Positions 37,935 through 46,511 are shown, counted from the first letter of the stretch. The stretch: DNA of 64,000 bases from Aeromonas popoffii (GCF_000820025.1 NZ_CDBI01000001.1:1-64000), one strand, 5' to 3'. Notes: generated by a model from the sequence alone, not told the origin. Program-made: numbers and translations.

Positions 37935-40493
37935 ATGTTATCAGTACATGCGATTAGCCACATTGGGTACTACGTAGACGAGGATTATTATCTGACGGAT
38001 GATCAGCCAGCCGGGATTTGGATCGGTAGAGGCGCCATTGCGTTAGGAATATCGGGCCGGGAGGTAGCGGACGAGTACCATAGCATTATGCGGGGGTTTG
38101 CTCCGAATGGCAAAACTCCGCTGTGCTCCGTACCAGGTGAATCACATCAGCCAGGCTGGGATCTCACGTTCTCCGCACCCAAATCGGTGAGTATCGTCTG
38201 GGCTGCCGCCGACCATTCTTTACGTGAAAAAATCAGTGATGCTCAGCTTGTAGCTGTCAAAAGAGCGATCTCGTTGCTCGAAAATCATGCAGCTTTTACG
38301 CGCAGAGAGCATGCTGGCCAACGACGAGAACGAGTTGATGGGCTGGTTGTTGCGACTTTCGAGCATGAAACATCAAGGGATCTCGATCCCCAACTGCACA
38401 CACATGCCCTAGTCGCTAATGCAGCGCCTCGGTCAGATGGAAGCTGGGGAACAATAATCAGCCGAGACCTATACCTATGGCAAAAAGCTGCTGGTGCTAC
38501 ATACCGTGCTGAGCTGGCCTACCAGATAAACTTGCTGGGGTTTGCCGTTGAGCCTGACGGGGAGAGCTTCTGTCTTCCATGTATTCCCGATTCTATCTCT
38601 CACTATTTCTCTAAACGTGCGCACGCCATCGCAGAAAGCCTGACACAGACGTCAGCGACAAGTAGCGCCAGCAGTATCGGTGACAGGGTAAAACTGGTTA
38701 CCCGTCGAACCAAACAACGGGTCGAGCGTTCCGCACTACTTGAAAGGTGGCAATCGGAACTTGATGGCTTTGGTTTAACAGCTAAATACATTGAGTCCCA
38801 AAGCGGGCATCGCCTAGCCGGAAAGCCTGTCGTTGAGCCACGTTTTTTCAAAGATATTTACGCAACATTGACTGAACGAGTTGCCGTATTCAGGGCACAA
38901 GACCTGTACCAGCTCATTGCCGAGAAACTTCAGTGTTCCTGTTTGCCAGCAGCAGATATCCAAGATTTCACCGAATCTTTATTAGCTGATGATGAGTTGA
39001 TCCCTATAGGAATAGATGAGAAGCACAGCCAGCTGTTTACGACCCGGCAAATGCTGCGGGTGGAACAGGAATTGGTCGCTATAGCTACCGATCTGTTTGC
39101 ACGTAATGAGCTGAAATTGACAGAGGCTGTCGTACAGGCAGCCATTACCCTCCAAGAAAAAGGTTGCGGATACGCGCTAAGCCAGGAGCAACGGGCAGCA
39201 CTCATGGATGTGTGCTGCAATGGCGATCTGGGTATTTTGCAGGGGTCGGCGGGGGCGGGTAAATCCTCCGCAATGGCGGTGCTAAGACATGCGTACCAAT
39301 CCAGCGGCCATCGTGTGATTGGCGCGACAATAGCGAAACGTGCAGCGGACAATCTGCAAGAGGAGTCCGGAATTCCGTCATTTACCGTTGCCAAACTTCT
39401 AACCGACTATGAGCGAAAGCGTAATCATTTTTCGACTGCTGACGTTTTGGTGATCGATGAAGCAGGGCAGGTTGGAACTAGGCAGCTACATAAGTTGCTG
39501 CACATTGCCGCCGAAAATAACGTCAAGGTCATACTCGTCGGTGAGGACAAACAACTGGATGCAATTGAACATGGTGGTTGTTTGAGATATCTATCGCGTC
39601 GATTAAATTGCAGTCGCATTGAAACCATCAAGCGACAGCGTGAAAGCTGGGCTCGGGAGGCTGTGATGCAATTAAGGGATGGGGAGTCGGAAGCGGCATT
39701 AGAGGCTTTTAGGCAAAGAGGTCTGCTTAATTTTTATAGTGATGCTCAGGAGACTAGAAACTCAATGGTTCAGGCGTGGAACCAGTTCAGACTTGCCAAC
39801 CCAGATAAATCAAACTTGTTATTAGCCCAGAAGTGGGCAGATGTAAATCTACTCTCAGAGCAAGTGCGTACAATTCTCCAGGCAGAAGGGAGTGTCAGTA
39901 TCAATGAGGTGGAGGTTGATTGTATAGTATCAGAGCATAGATGCAGATATAAATTTGCGGCAGGAGATCGTATTAGATTTTGCAAAAATGATTATCGACT
40001 ACAAGTGTCTAATGGAACATTTGGAACTATTAAACATGTGATATCTAATGATGGTCGTATTGATTTTGGTGTAAATTTAGATGATGGTAGATACATTACA
40101 TTCAATGACTTAGATTATAAAAATGAAGATGGTAGATTACCAATTTCTCCTGGTTATGCATTAACTGTATATGCCAGCCAGGGTACAACTATTGATGGTG
40201 ATGTTTTTGTATGTTGGACAAATGGCATGGATAGGGCAAATAGTTACGTTGCAGGAAGTCGCCATAAAGATAATTGCCACTGGTTTTTTAATAATCAGGA
40301 ACTGGACTCAATGACAACGCAAAATGGAGAGTTAAACTATGGACCTTGTGAACGCATAACTTCAATAGCCAGAATCATGTCTCTTGATCGTATAAAACAT
40401 ATGGCCATAGAATATATAGATGATTATAAAAATGACAATGTAAAAACAAGAAAGATGGCTAAATTAAACCTCCAAACTGAACTTGGAAATTAA
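37935..40493 (+). CDS. MobF-family relaxase/helicase (TrwC/TraI type)
   Basis: The 852-residue protein nicks oriT and unwinds the transferred strand. The N-terminal relaxase shows two tyrosine pairs (Y12-Y13 and Y18-Y19, within GYYVDEDYY) and the three-histidine metal site H144, H155 and H157 (LHTHALVANA). A RecD-like helicase follows, with Walker A GSAGAGKS (437-444), Walker B VIDEAGQ (D508-E509) and a C-terminal UvrD-like motif TVYASQGTT. It is shorter than TrwC (966 residues) or TraI. The last third of the gene is markedly AT-rich compared with the first two thirds, a compositional break near 39,680, so the gene may be mosaic. It begins three bases after the coupling-protein stop. Confidence 0.92.
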   Translation: MLSVHAISHIGYYVDEDYYLTDDQPAGIWIGRGAIALGISGREVADEYHSIMRGFAPNGKTPLCSVPGESHQPGWDLTFSAPKSVSIVWAAADHSLREKISDAQLVAVKRAISLLENHAAFTRREHAGQRRERVDGLVVATFEHETSRDLDPQLHTHALVANAAPRSDGSWGTIISRDLYLWQKAAGATYRAELAYQINLLGFAVEPDGESFCLPCIPDSISHYFSKRAHAIAESLTQTSATSSASSIGDRVKLVTRRTKQRVERSALLERWQSELDGFGLTAKYIESQSGHRLAGKPVVEPRFFKDIYATLTERVAVFRAQDLYQLIAEKLQCSCLPAADIQDFTESLLADDELIPIGIDEKHSQLFTTRQMLRVEQELVAIATDLFARNELKLTEAVVQAAITLQEKGCGYALSQEQRAALMDVCCNGDLGILQGSAGAGKSSAMAVLRHAYQSSGHRVIGATIAKRAADNLQEESGIPSFTVAKLLTDYERKRNHFSTADVLVIDEAGQVGTRQLHKLLHIAAENNVKVILVGEDKQLDAIEHGGCLRYLSRRLNCSRIETIKRQRESWAREAVMQLRDGESEAALEAFRQRGLLNFYSDAQETRNSMVQAWNQFRLANPDKSNLLLAQKWADVNLLSEQVRTILQAEGSVSINEVEVDCIVSEHRCRYKFAAGDRIRFCKNDYRLQVSNGTFGTIKHVISNDGRIDFGVNLDDGRYITFNDLDYKNEDGRLPISPGYALTVYASQGTTIDGDVFVCWTNGMDRANSYVAGSRHKDNCHWFFNNQELDSMTTQNGELNYGPCERITSIARIMSLDRIKHMAIEYIDDYKNDNVKTRKMAKLNLQTELGN

Positions 40494-40552
40494 ATAGCAT
40501 TCATATAATTATATGTCTCGCATTTGTTGGATGAGAAGGTTTAATTTAAACA

Positions 40553-40577
40553 AAAACGCCCTTGAGTGGGCGGTTTT
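40553..40577 (+). terminator. Terminator of the mobilization operon
   Basis: AAAACGCCC-TTGAGT-GGGCGGTTTT, a stem with one bulged G, 60 bp after the relaxase stop codon. Confidence 0.7.
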
Positions 40578-40691
40578 GGTCTTGCAATTAGTGTAATGTG
40601 CATTGTACTGTGAACAGTTTGATATGGAGTGAAGTACCTTGCCCATGATGCTGACTTCAGATCACAGTGTTCTCCATAAGTTCAATTTAGG

Positions 40692-41525
40692 TCACTCTGA
40701 TTTGGGAAGCAACGTCATCCTGCCGCCCTCCACATCTTCTGGCCGTGGAAATTCCATTGGCTTCGGCTGCGGCTCCAACGAACCATCAAATAACTTATCA
40801 AAAAGCGTGATCCATTGCGGTGCCTGTTGCTTGGGCATTCTCAGGAATGCCTGTTGCTTATGAATATCATCCAACTCAAAATACAGGCCAGTACATTTTT
40901 GTGCCTTCGCCTCAGCTTGTAACCTTCTGCTCTTGTTGACTTCTTTATTCACGGGGGAAAGAAGCAAATTTTGCCCAAGTCCCATCAGCCCACCATTATT
41001 GATACTGATGGTTTGCGTCTCAAAACTCACATCGGGCTCAAAATAACGGATGTCCTTAATTTTATCCCACGACAAAATCAAAGGCTTGGTGTCGGTAGGG
41101 TGTTTCTCATTACCCTCAATGATGGCAATTTCTTTGGCTTCGATATCCACAGCCAAGCCGCTCCATGGATTCCTAGTGAAGTAATCTACTTTTTTAAGAC
41201 TTGTGTGGGTTTCGCGCATATAATGCGTTTGTGCGATTTCAAGTTTTTTTAGTTCCTTGTCCATCCAGTACATATGGAACTTATAAGTAATAAAAATTTG
41301 TCCCGCGATAAGAACAACTATCTCCATCGCGTTCATACTACGATGATGTGTAATAACCTCGTAATACCAGAAACCTAGCCCAAACCCAAGAATGGCGTTC
41401 CCAAAAACGTATAATATAAGGACAGCCCCTAACGCGCCAAGCGTAAACTGCTTCTTCTCAATCGCCGTAAGCGCCGTCAACTGCATAATTTCCTGACTCA
41501 TTACACCTGCATTATTGTTTTCCAT
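40692..41525 (-). CDS. Two-TM membrane protein of unknown function
   Basis: The product of up to 277 residues has two predicted TM helices (about 28-55 and 66-85) and a cytoplasmic-looking C-terminal domain of about 190 residues. That domain has beta-rich stretches such as EIAIIEGNEKHP and QTISINNGGLMGLGQNLLL. I do not recognise it with confidence; it may belong to a DUF family seen on islands (DUF4755-like is a guess). The start could be 41525 or the ATG at 41501, which has CAGGT ahead of it. It faces away from the relaxase and has no obvious operon partner. Confidence 0.7.
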   Translation of the reverse strand: MENNNAGVMSQEIMQLTALTAIEKKQFTLGALGAVLILYVFGNAILGFGLGFWYYEVITHHRSMNAMEIVVLIAGQIFITYKFHMYWMDKELKKLEIAQTHYMRETHTSLKKVDYFTRNPWSGLAVDIEAKEIAIIEGNEKHPTDTKPLILSWDKIKDIRYFEPDVSFETQTISINNGGLMGLGQNLLLSPVNKEVNKSRRLQAEAKAQKCTGLYFELDDIHKQQAFLRMPKQQAPQWITLFDKLFDGSLEPQPKPMEFPRPEDVEGGRMTLLPKSE

Positions 41526-42010
41526 AATTACTCATCTTCATTTGTATAGTACTTATTCACTCACCGAGTGATGCCCCACTTCCAACAGCATCCTCCGAAA
41601 TCAGTTGAATAGACGGCAGGGCACACAGGCCCACGCTTATTGGATCCATCATGCAGTTGTGCCTGTATGTTACCAATTCGGGTGAGTCCGGTCTACGTGA
41701 CCGATCACATTACCAACCGATGGCCCGCGCTTCACCTGCCGCACTGCGCTTGGCTGCCAAAAAAGAGGGGGTGACAGACGTTGCTAATCACCCCATCTTT
41801 TTCCGGCCTGGCTATAGCGCGAGGCGGTGGGCCCGGCCACCCACGACATCGTGGCAGCAGAGGTCTCGCTGGAAAATGCCCATGATGCTGAGGTGTTGCC
41901 GACCCGGCTTAATCCGCTACGCCGAGCGCTTGGCTCGGTGTATGCCGATGGTGCTTACGATACGAAGGAGTGCCATAACAGATAGCCCGCAAGGACGCAT
42001 GGTGATTGTC
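41526..42010. other. Decayed insertion-sequence region (485 bp)
   Basis: No intact gene. It contains an IS5-family transposase fragment (next entry). Its higher GC content than the adjacent cargo fits an inserted and degraded IS. No complete terminal inverted repeats were recognised. Confidence 0.55.
41830..41985 (+). pseudogene. IS5-family transposase fragment
   Basis: This in-frame piece of 51 codons reads a central DDE-transposase segment: ATHDIVAAEVSLENAHDAEV and then LNPLRRALGSVYADGAYDTK, ending ECHNR-stop. ADGAYDT is the second catalytic-aspartate block typical of IS5/IS903 transposases. Upstream and downstream parts are missing or frameshifted, so it is a remnant. Confidence 0.75.
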
Positions 42011-42580
42011 CTATTTAATATTGCTCATCCCTACCCTTAACGAACCAACAACGCTACTACCTTCATCTCCACGCATTAACCAGAGTGAAACTTCGCGGTC
42101 GCCAATGTGGTAATTCGCACTATAGCTACCACACAGATTGCTGGTTACGCACTCAAAAAATGGCTCGTTGTTATCCTTATTGTATTCAGTCAATTCGGGC
42201 TTAACCCCAAGGGCCTTGGTGGCTTTCTCTACCCAAGCCCTGAAGTCAGCTTTCGCCTGCTTGACAGTGGAAGGAGAGCTGTTCTTGTACTCGACCAAGG
42301 GGCCGCCGAAGGAAGAGAGCTTCTGGTAGTAGATGGCATAATCGTAAGGCCCTATAGCCGGCAAGCCTAGGAAGCCTTCGCCCAATTTAGGTGTGCCGCG
42401 AAAATCTTGGTCGTTGTCCGTACGCCAGTCATATTTTTCCATCCCGTCATTGACAGCGGTAACAGCGGTAATGGGATCGCCAATCGCCATAGTTTTGAAA
42501 CCGGTATAACCGGCCAACGCCGATGAGGCAAATGCTATAGAGGTGAAGACAAGGGCAGTGTGCATCAGTGTTTTTTTCAA
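42011..42580 (-). CDS. Small secreted protein of unknown function
   Basis: The product of about 189 residues has a signal peptide (KKTLMHTALVFTSIAFASS then ALA) and a mature part with two cysteines (FFECVTSNLCGSY) that may form a disulfide. I prefer a TTG start at 42580, because GAGGA precedes it at good spacing and the signal peptide begins there. An ATG at 42598 would add six polar residues. I do not recognise a family. It lies 112 bp downstream of the GlyGly-CTERM metalloprotease on the same strand, so the two may be co-expressed. Confidence 0.7.
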   Translation of the reverse strand: MKKTLMHTALVFTSIAFASSALAGYTGFKTMAIGDPITAVTAVNDGMEKYDWRTDNDQDFRGTPKLGEGFLGLPAIGPYDYAIYYQKLSSFGGPLVEYKNSSPSTVKQAKADFRAWVEKATKALGVKPELTEYNKDNNEPFFECVTSNLCGSYSANYHIGDREVSLWLMRGDEGSSVVGSLRVGMSNIK

Positions 42581-42692
42581 CTTGGATTCCTCGTGCATGA
42601 TAGATGACCGGTTATGGTAAGTTGAGTAAGTGATAGGCGAGCACCAAGAGGCCCCTTACTCACGAGGGGCCTTAATCATTGGAATGACTCAA

Positions 42693-44117
42693 TTACTGAG
42701 TTTTGCGCCGGAACCACGCTACCGCCGCCAACCCCAACACGACCAGCGGGGAGGAAGAACCACCGCCGCCGCCACCTTCAACGGAGTTTTCAGGGTCTAC
42801 CGGTGGGGTTACCGGTGGATTAACCGGTGGATTAACCGGTGGATTAACCGGTGGATTAACCGGCGGCGTTACCGGGGGCGTTGGTGCGCTTGTACCGGTC
42901 ACGGTGATATTCGTGATGGTCTGGTCAACATTGGTAGCATTACCACCGCGCAGACCCACTTGCATGGTTTTGTCGCCAGTGAAATCCAGATTCTTCGCAG
43001 TCAACTTCAGTTCTTTGACCCAGTTGCCTTCTGGCGTAACGGAATAATCAGGGTTGGACGGATCGAATGTTACAGTGTTCGTCACATCGTCAATGTAGTG
43101 GTCGCCTGCCTTGGCGGTAACGCCCTTGGTGTAGACCTCAACCGCAACGGGCTTGTCATACTGGTCTGCCCCTTTTACGGTCACGCTCAGGATAATGGTG
43201 GGTTCGCGTTGAGACAGTGCGCCACCGCTTAATTGCAGGCTTGCCATCCGGTTACCAGTGGACGGTACGGTCATCAGCGCAGCTCCAGACGCTTTGATAT
43301 AATAAGATCCGCCCTGCCAAGTCCCGTTGAAGGTCCAGTCGCTCAGTGTGGTGTCTTCATTGTTGAAGAGGCGCTGCATGTTCAGCTTTTCATCAGCATA
43401 TTGGGTCGTGCCGTAGAGATTCGGATTAGCGACCTTGACGCCACACATCAGACGTAACTCCCAAGGCCCGCCGCTAAAGCACTGGTCACTCTCAGGTTTA
43501 TCGTAGAGATCCACGCCACCCAGCAAGTGATGAATCTCATGAGCCAGCGTGCCGGTTTCAACGTAAAGGCCGTCTTGCGACCCGTCCATGACTGGAAGCT
43601 GTATATCCATCGGTGGGTGAGCAATACCAGATGCCCAACCCTCCATGACAGCTTGAGGAACAATCTGTACCCAGAAGTCAGCACCGGAGCTGTAGCCTGC
43701 TTTCTGAATGGTGTTCACCACCTCCGGGCTCAAACAGGAATAATCACGACTTAGCTCAGATTCAGCAGACTGAATACCGACACGGCCATCAACTTGGTGA
43801 TCGGCAAACAGGACGGAACCAAGATAGACAAATCTGGACCTGCACCCTATATCGGTTGTCCGGTCCGCGATGACGACGATTTGACGCAGATTAAACTTTA
43901 AATCCTCGGGCTGACCGCCCTTAGTGAGTCCTGTGTACTTTGACAGGTAAAACTCATCAACTTGGGATAGGTTGGCCCGCAGACCGGCAAACAGTGCTTC
44001 CCGGCCTTGGGTGTTGGCAATACCTTCCGGCACCACGAAGTTAACGTCAATAGTGGTCACTGCCATTGCAGAGTTGGCCGCGAGCACTAGGCTAATTGAA
44101 ATCAGGCTTTTTCTCAT
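42693..44117 (-). CDS. Secreted putative zinc metalloprotease with GlyGly-CTERM tail
   Basis: The 474-residue precursor has a signal peptide (about 1-19), a protease-like region with HEIHHLLGGVD at 193-203, and a beta-rich domain (about 270-420). A proline-rich PVNPP-type repeat linker (about 422-450) leads to a tail of six glycines, serines, a TM helix (SSPLVVLGLAAVAWF) and RRKTQ. HExxHxxGxxD is the zinc motif of snapalysin-like metzincins, with aspartate as third ligand. The tail is the GlyGly-CTERM signal, cut by rhombosortase after type II secretion. This predicts a surface-released protease; the host must supply rhombosortase. Catalytic activity and substrate are inferred, not shown. Confidence 0.8.
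   Translation of the reverse strand: MRKSLISISLVLAANSAMAVTTIDVNFVVPEGIANTQGREALFAGLRANLSQVDEFYLSKYTGLTKGGQPEDLKFNLRQIVVIADRTTDIGCRSRFVYLGSVLFADHQVDGRVGIQSAESELSRDYSCLSPEVVNTIQKAGYSSGADFWVQIVPQAVMEGWASGIAHPPMDIQLPVMDGSQDGLYVETGTLAHEIHHLLGGVDLYDKPESDQCFSGGPWELRLMCGVKVANPNLYGTTQYADEKLNMQRLFNNEDTTLSDWTFNGTWQGGSYYIKASGAALMTVPSTGNRMASLQLSGGALSQREPTIILSVTVKGADQYDKPVAVEVYTKGVTAKAGDHYIDDVTNTVTFDPSNPDYSVTPEGNWVKELKLTAKNLDFTGDKTMQVGLRGGNATNVDQTITNITVTGTSAPTPPVTPPVNPPVNPPVNPPVNPPVTPPVDPENSVEGGGGGGSSSPLVVLGLAAVAWFRRKTQ
42814..42861. repeat. Four perfect 12-bp tandem repeats in the metalloprotease gene
   Basis: GGTGGATTAACC is repeated four times without a change, encoding Pro-Val-Asn-Pro units on the minus strand, with diverged copies on both sides. 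The unit is a multiple of three, so slippage would change linker length but not the frame. Confidence 0.85.
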
Positions 44118-44140
44118 TTTATATCCCTAAGTGAGTATTA

Positions 44141-44170
44141 TTTTTATGCTGTTTTTATGCTGTTTTTATG
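44141..44170. repeat. 11-bp tandem repeat upstream of the metalloprotease
   Basis: TTTTTATGCTG occurs twice perfectly, followed by TTTTTATG, starting 24 bp upstream of the metalloprotease start. Slippage here could alter leader or promoter spacing. Confidence 0.6.
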
Positions 44171-44266
44171 TTCATGGGGTCAAGGCCAAAATATCTATCC
44201 AGATATGCCCATTCAATCGAGCGTCATGTTAACAAATGAATCCTGTTAAAAAAGGGAAAAATGGTA

Positions 44267-45293
44267 CCTGATTACCCATGACATACAGTCACCCCTAACT
44301 ATACTGATCTTATGTACAGCCATTGAGGTGCAAGATCATGGCCAAAAGCAAAGTCCAATTCCAGAAAGGGCTCAGTCTGTTGGAGTTTCTCAGGGACTAT
44401 GGCACTGAGGCTCAATGCGAAAAGGCCCTGTTCACTTGGCGTTTTCCCCATGGCTTCATCTGCCCTGAATGCGCCAACCACACCTTTTGTCACCTGAAAA
44501 GTCGGCCACGTGTGCTGCAATGCAATCACTGCCGCCATCAGATGTCATTGACTGGAAACTCTATTTTTGCAAACACCAAACTCCCTCTGACCAAGTGGTT
44601 TCTGGCAATGCACCTGTTGTCACAGACCAAAACAGGCTTGTCAGCGATGGTGTTAAAACGCCAGTTGGGCGTCAAATATGACACCGCCTGGATGCTTAAG
44701 CACAAGCTGCTGCAAGCGATGAAAGAGTCCGATGACAAGCAGCCCATCAGCGGCATCATTCAGCTCGATGATGTCTACTGGGGTGGTGAACGGCGTGGTG
44801 GCAAACGAGGTCGGGGCGCGGCAGGCAAAACACCTTTTGTGGCGGCAGTGGCCCTGAACAAGTAAGGACATCCAATCAAGATGCGGATGACGGTCGTCGA
44901 TGGTTTCAGAACCAAGGCCATTGCACAGTGGGCCAAACGGCATGTTGCCAGTGGTAGCGCAGTGATATCCGATGGATTGGCCTGTTTCAGGGCGGTCAAA
45001 GAGGCCAATTGTGAGTACCTGGGTATCGTCACCGGAGGCAACCTGGATTTGCTGGAGCATCCGGCGTTCAACTGGGTAAACACGATGATAGGGAATGTGA
45101 AGAACTCACTGCGGGGCAGTTGCCATATGCTTGGAGCCAAGCATTTACCAAGGCATCTGGCGGAATATTGCTTCCGGTTTAATCATCGTTTTGACCTCAA
45201 GAGTATGCTGGTTGAATTGGGCCACGCGGTAGTAGCCAGTCCTCCGATGCCATATCGGCTCTTGAAGATGGCTGAGGATCATGGGTAATCAGG
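44267..45293 (+). mobile_element. IS1595-family insertion sequence with 8-bp target duplication
   Basis: The 1,027-bp element has perfect 15-bp terminal inverted repeats CCTGATTACCCATGA (44267-44281) and TCATGGGTAATCAGG (45279-45293). It is flanked by the direct repeat AAATGGTA at 44259-44266 and 45294-45301. An 8-bp duplication fits the IS1595 family. The intact ends indicate a recent insertion, about 150 bp upstream of the metalloprotease gene. Confidence 0.92.
44338..45288 (+). pseudogene. IS1595-family (ISXO2-like) transposase with an in-frame stop
   Basis: The frame reads an N-terminal zinc-ribbon (CPEC and CNHC motifs) and then the ISXO2-like DDE domain: IIQLDDVYWGGERRGGKRGR, SDGLACF, and WVNTMIGNVKNSLRG. 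A single TAA at 44863, between AAVALNK and GHPIKMRM, splits it with no frameshift. Relatives appear to have a glutamate-like codon there, so one base change suffices. The element is otherwise intact and could be moved by a transposase in trans, or produced by stop readthrough. Confidence 0.85.
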
Positions 45294-45390
45294 AAATGGT
45301 ATGCATACTGAAGCGCAGAAGATCGGCGATAATGGCATGGGAAAAAACATAACCAGCTCATATTGAACTGTTTTTTGTTTGGGGCGTTGC

Positions 45391-45861
45391 TTAGCCTTTT
45401 TCAGGGTTGTTCATACGAGATACCTTGATGGACTCTTGGGCATCGGCAATGTCGTCAGGGCTGGTAATAGCATCAAAATCGGCCTGTGTACCGAACATGA
45501 TACCCATGCGGGTGTAGTGCCTGAAGTAATAGGTCTTACCGGATTCAACCGTCACATCTACCTCATTGTTGCCAAACTCACTGTCGGCACCCAGCTTGTA
45601 ATGCTTGCCTGCGTCCAGCTTCAGCAGAAAGAAGGTCTTATTGTCGGAATCACCTAGCGATTTGTCGTCAAGGTAGATCTCCTTGGAGAGCAAGCGGGCA
45701 AACCAGCCGTCACGAAACACATAGACATAGCCCTTACCTTCGGGGGCCGGGATGAATGCTTTGGCTTGCTCTACGGCAGGATTGCCTTGCTGGGAGGGAA
45801 CGGACGAGCAGCCGCTAAGCATGAATACGCACATAGCAACCATGGCAATCAATTTACGCAT
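45391..45861 (-). CDS. DUF2846-like lipoprotein
   Basis: This is a 156-residue lipoprotein precursor with signal peptide and lipobox LSGC followed by SSVPSQQ. The mature domain begins GKGYVYVFRDGWFARLL, then a beta-rich region with IYLDDKSLG and KTYYFRHYTR, as in DUF2846 lipoproteins of unknown role. ATG at 45861 or 45870 may start it, and neither has a strong ribosome-binding site. A short open frame on the same strand ends eight bases inside its start, which suggests coupling. It is the last clear gene of the element's cargo. Confidence 0.75.
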   Translation of the reverse strand: MRKLIAMVAMCVFMLSGCSSVPSQQGNPAVEQAKAFIPAPEGKGYVYVFRDGWFARLLSKEIYLDDKSLGDSDNKTFFLLKLDAGKHYKLGADSEFGNNEVDVTVESGKTYYFRHYTRMGIMFGTQADFDAITSPDDIADAQESIKVSRMNNPEKG

Positions 45862-45870
45862 TAAGAACAT

Positions 45871-46436
45871 CTCGTTTTATTGTTTTGTCAGCCTGAAGTT
45901 CTGCTAGTTGTCTTGCGTCCCCCTTGACCATCGCCATCCGTCCGGCCATGGCTGGATTGCGCATCGACATAATGTTTTTTCGCATTGTACCGTAAGCGCC
46001 ACCACAAAAGAGTCGTTGGGGTCTCAAACCGGAGCGGAATGGAGGGGGCAACCGCCCTTCTTACTGAAGGGCTCATCGTCCTACTGCTGTTCGTGGCCTT
46101 AAAGAATAAGTTGTCAAAATATGGTCAAGCTTGATGCGATTGAGTGATCAATCTGGCCCTGATTTCGCGGGTATGGTGGGCGTTGCACTTCAACATTGAA
46201 TTCACGGACATTTGTCTATTACCTGAAGCAACATCGTTTATACACTTGCACACTCTAGGTGCCATTTAAGTCTTTAATAATGAAAAATCCCCACGGGGGA
46301 CCACTGGAATCCGAAGTCACACCAGAAAACGAGGATGAAGAGGGAAAGTAGGCTTTATGCAGCTTACAGCCAAGTCTGGCTTTCCGGCTTCACCATAGCC
46401 GCGCCGAGTACAGCAACGAGCACCTAGCCTTCACTT
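45871..46436. other. Right part of the element without a recognised gene (566 bp)
   Basis: A minus-strand frame (45854-46051, up to 65 codons) reaches into the lipoprotein gene but has no ribosome-binding site and no family I know. A small TCCCC-ACG-GGGGA hairpin lies at about 46289-46301. The rest shows scrambled fragments of higher GC that may be IS debris, but none could be named. Confidence 0.45.
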
Positions 46437-46458
46437 AAGTGCACTTACAAGTGCACTT
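46437..46458. repeat. AAGTGCACTT boxes, right end
   Basis: Two perfect AAGTGCACTT palindromes at 46437-46446 and 46449-46458 have the same 12-bp spacing as the pair near the left end. They lie 60 bp inside the right attachment site. Confidence 0.8.
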
Positions 46459-46475
46459 CTAATCAGCAGATACGA

Positions 46476-46511
46476 AAAAGGCGTAGCGGTTACTAACCTG
46501 CTACGCCTTTT
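46476..46511 (+). terminator. Terminator at the right end of the element
   Basis: AAAAGGCGTAGC/GCTACGCCTTTT, a 12-bp perfect stem with a 12-base loop and a T tract, six bases before the right attachment site. It would insulate the element from the host tRNA region. Confidence 0.8.

Noticed and set aside
42814..42861. CRISPR array
   Set aside because: The repeats are directly tandem 12-mers with no spacers and lie inside a coding region encoding a proline linker. No cas genes are in the window.
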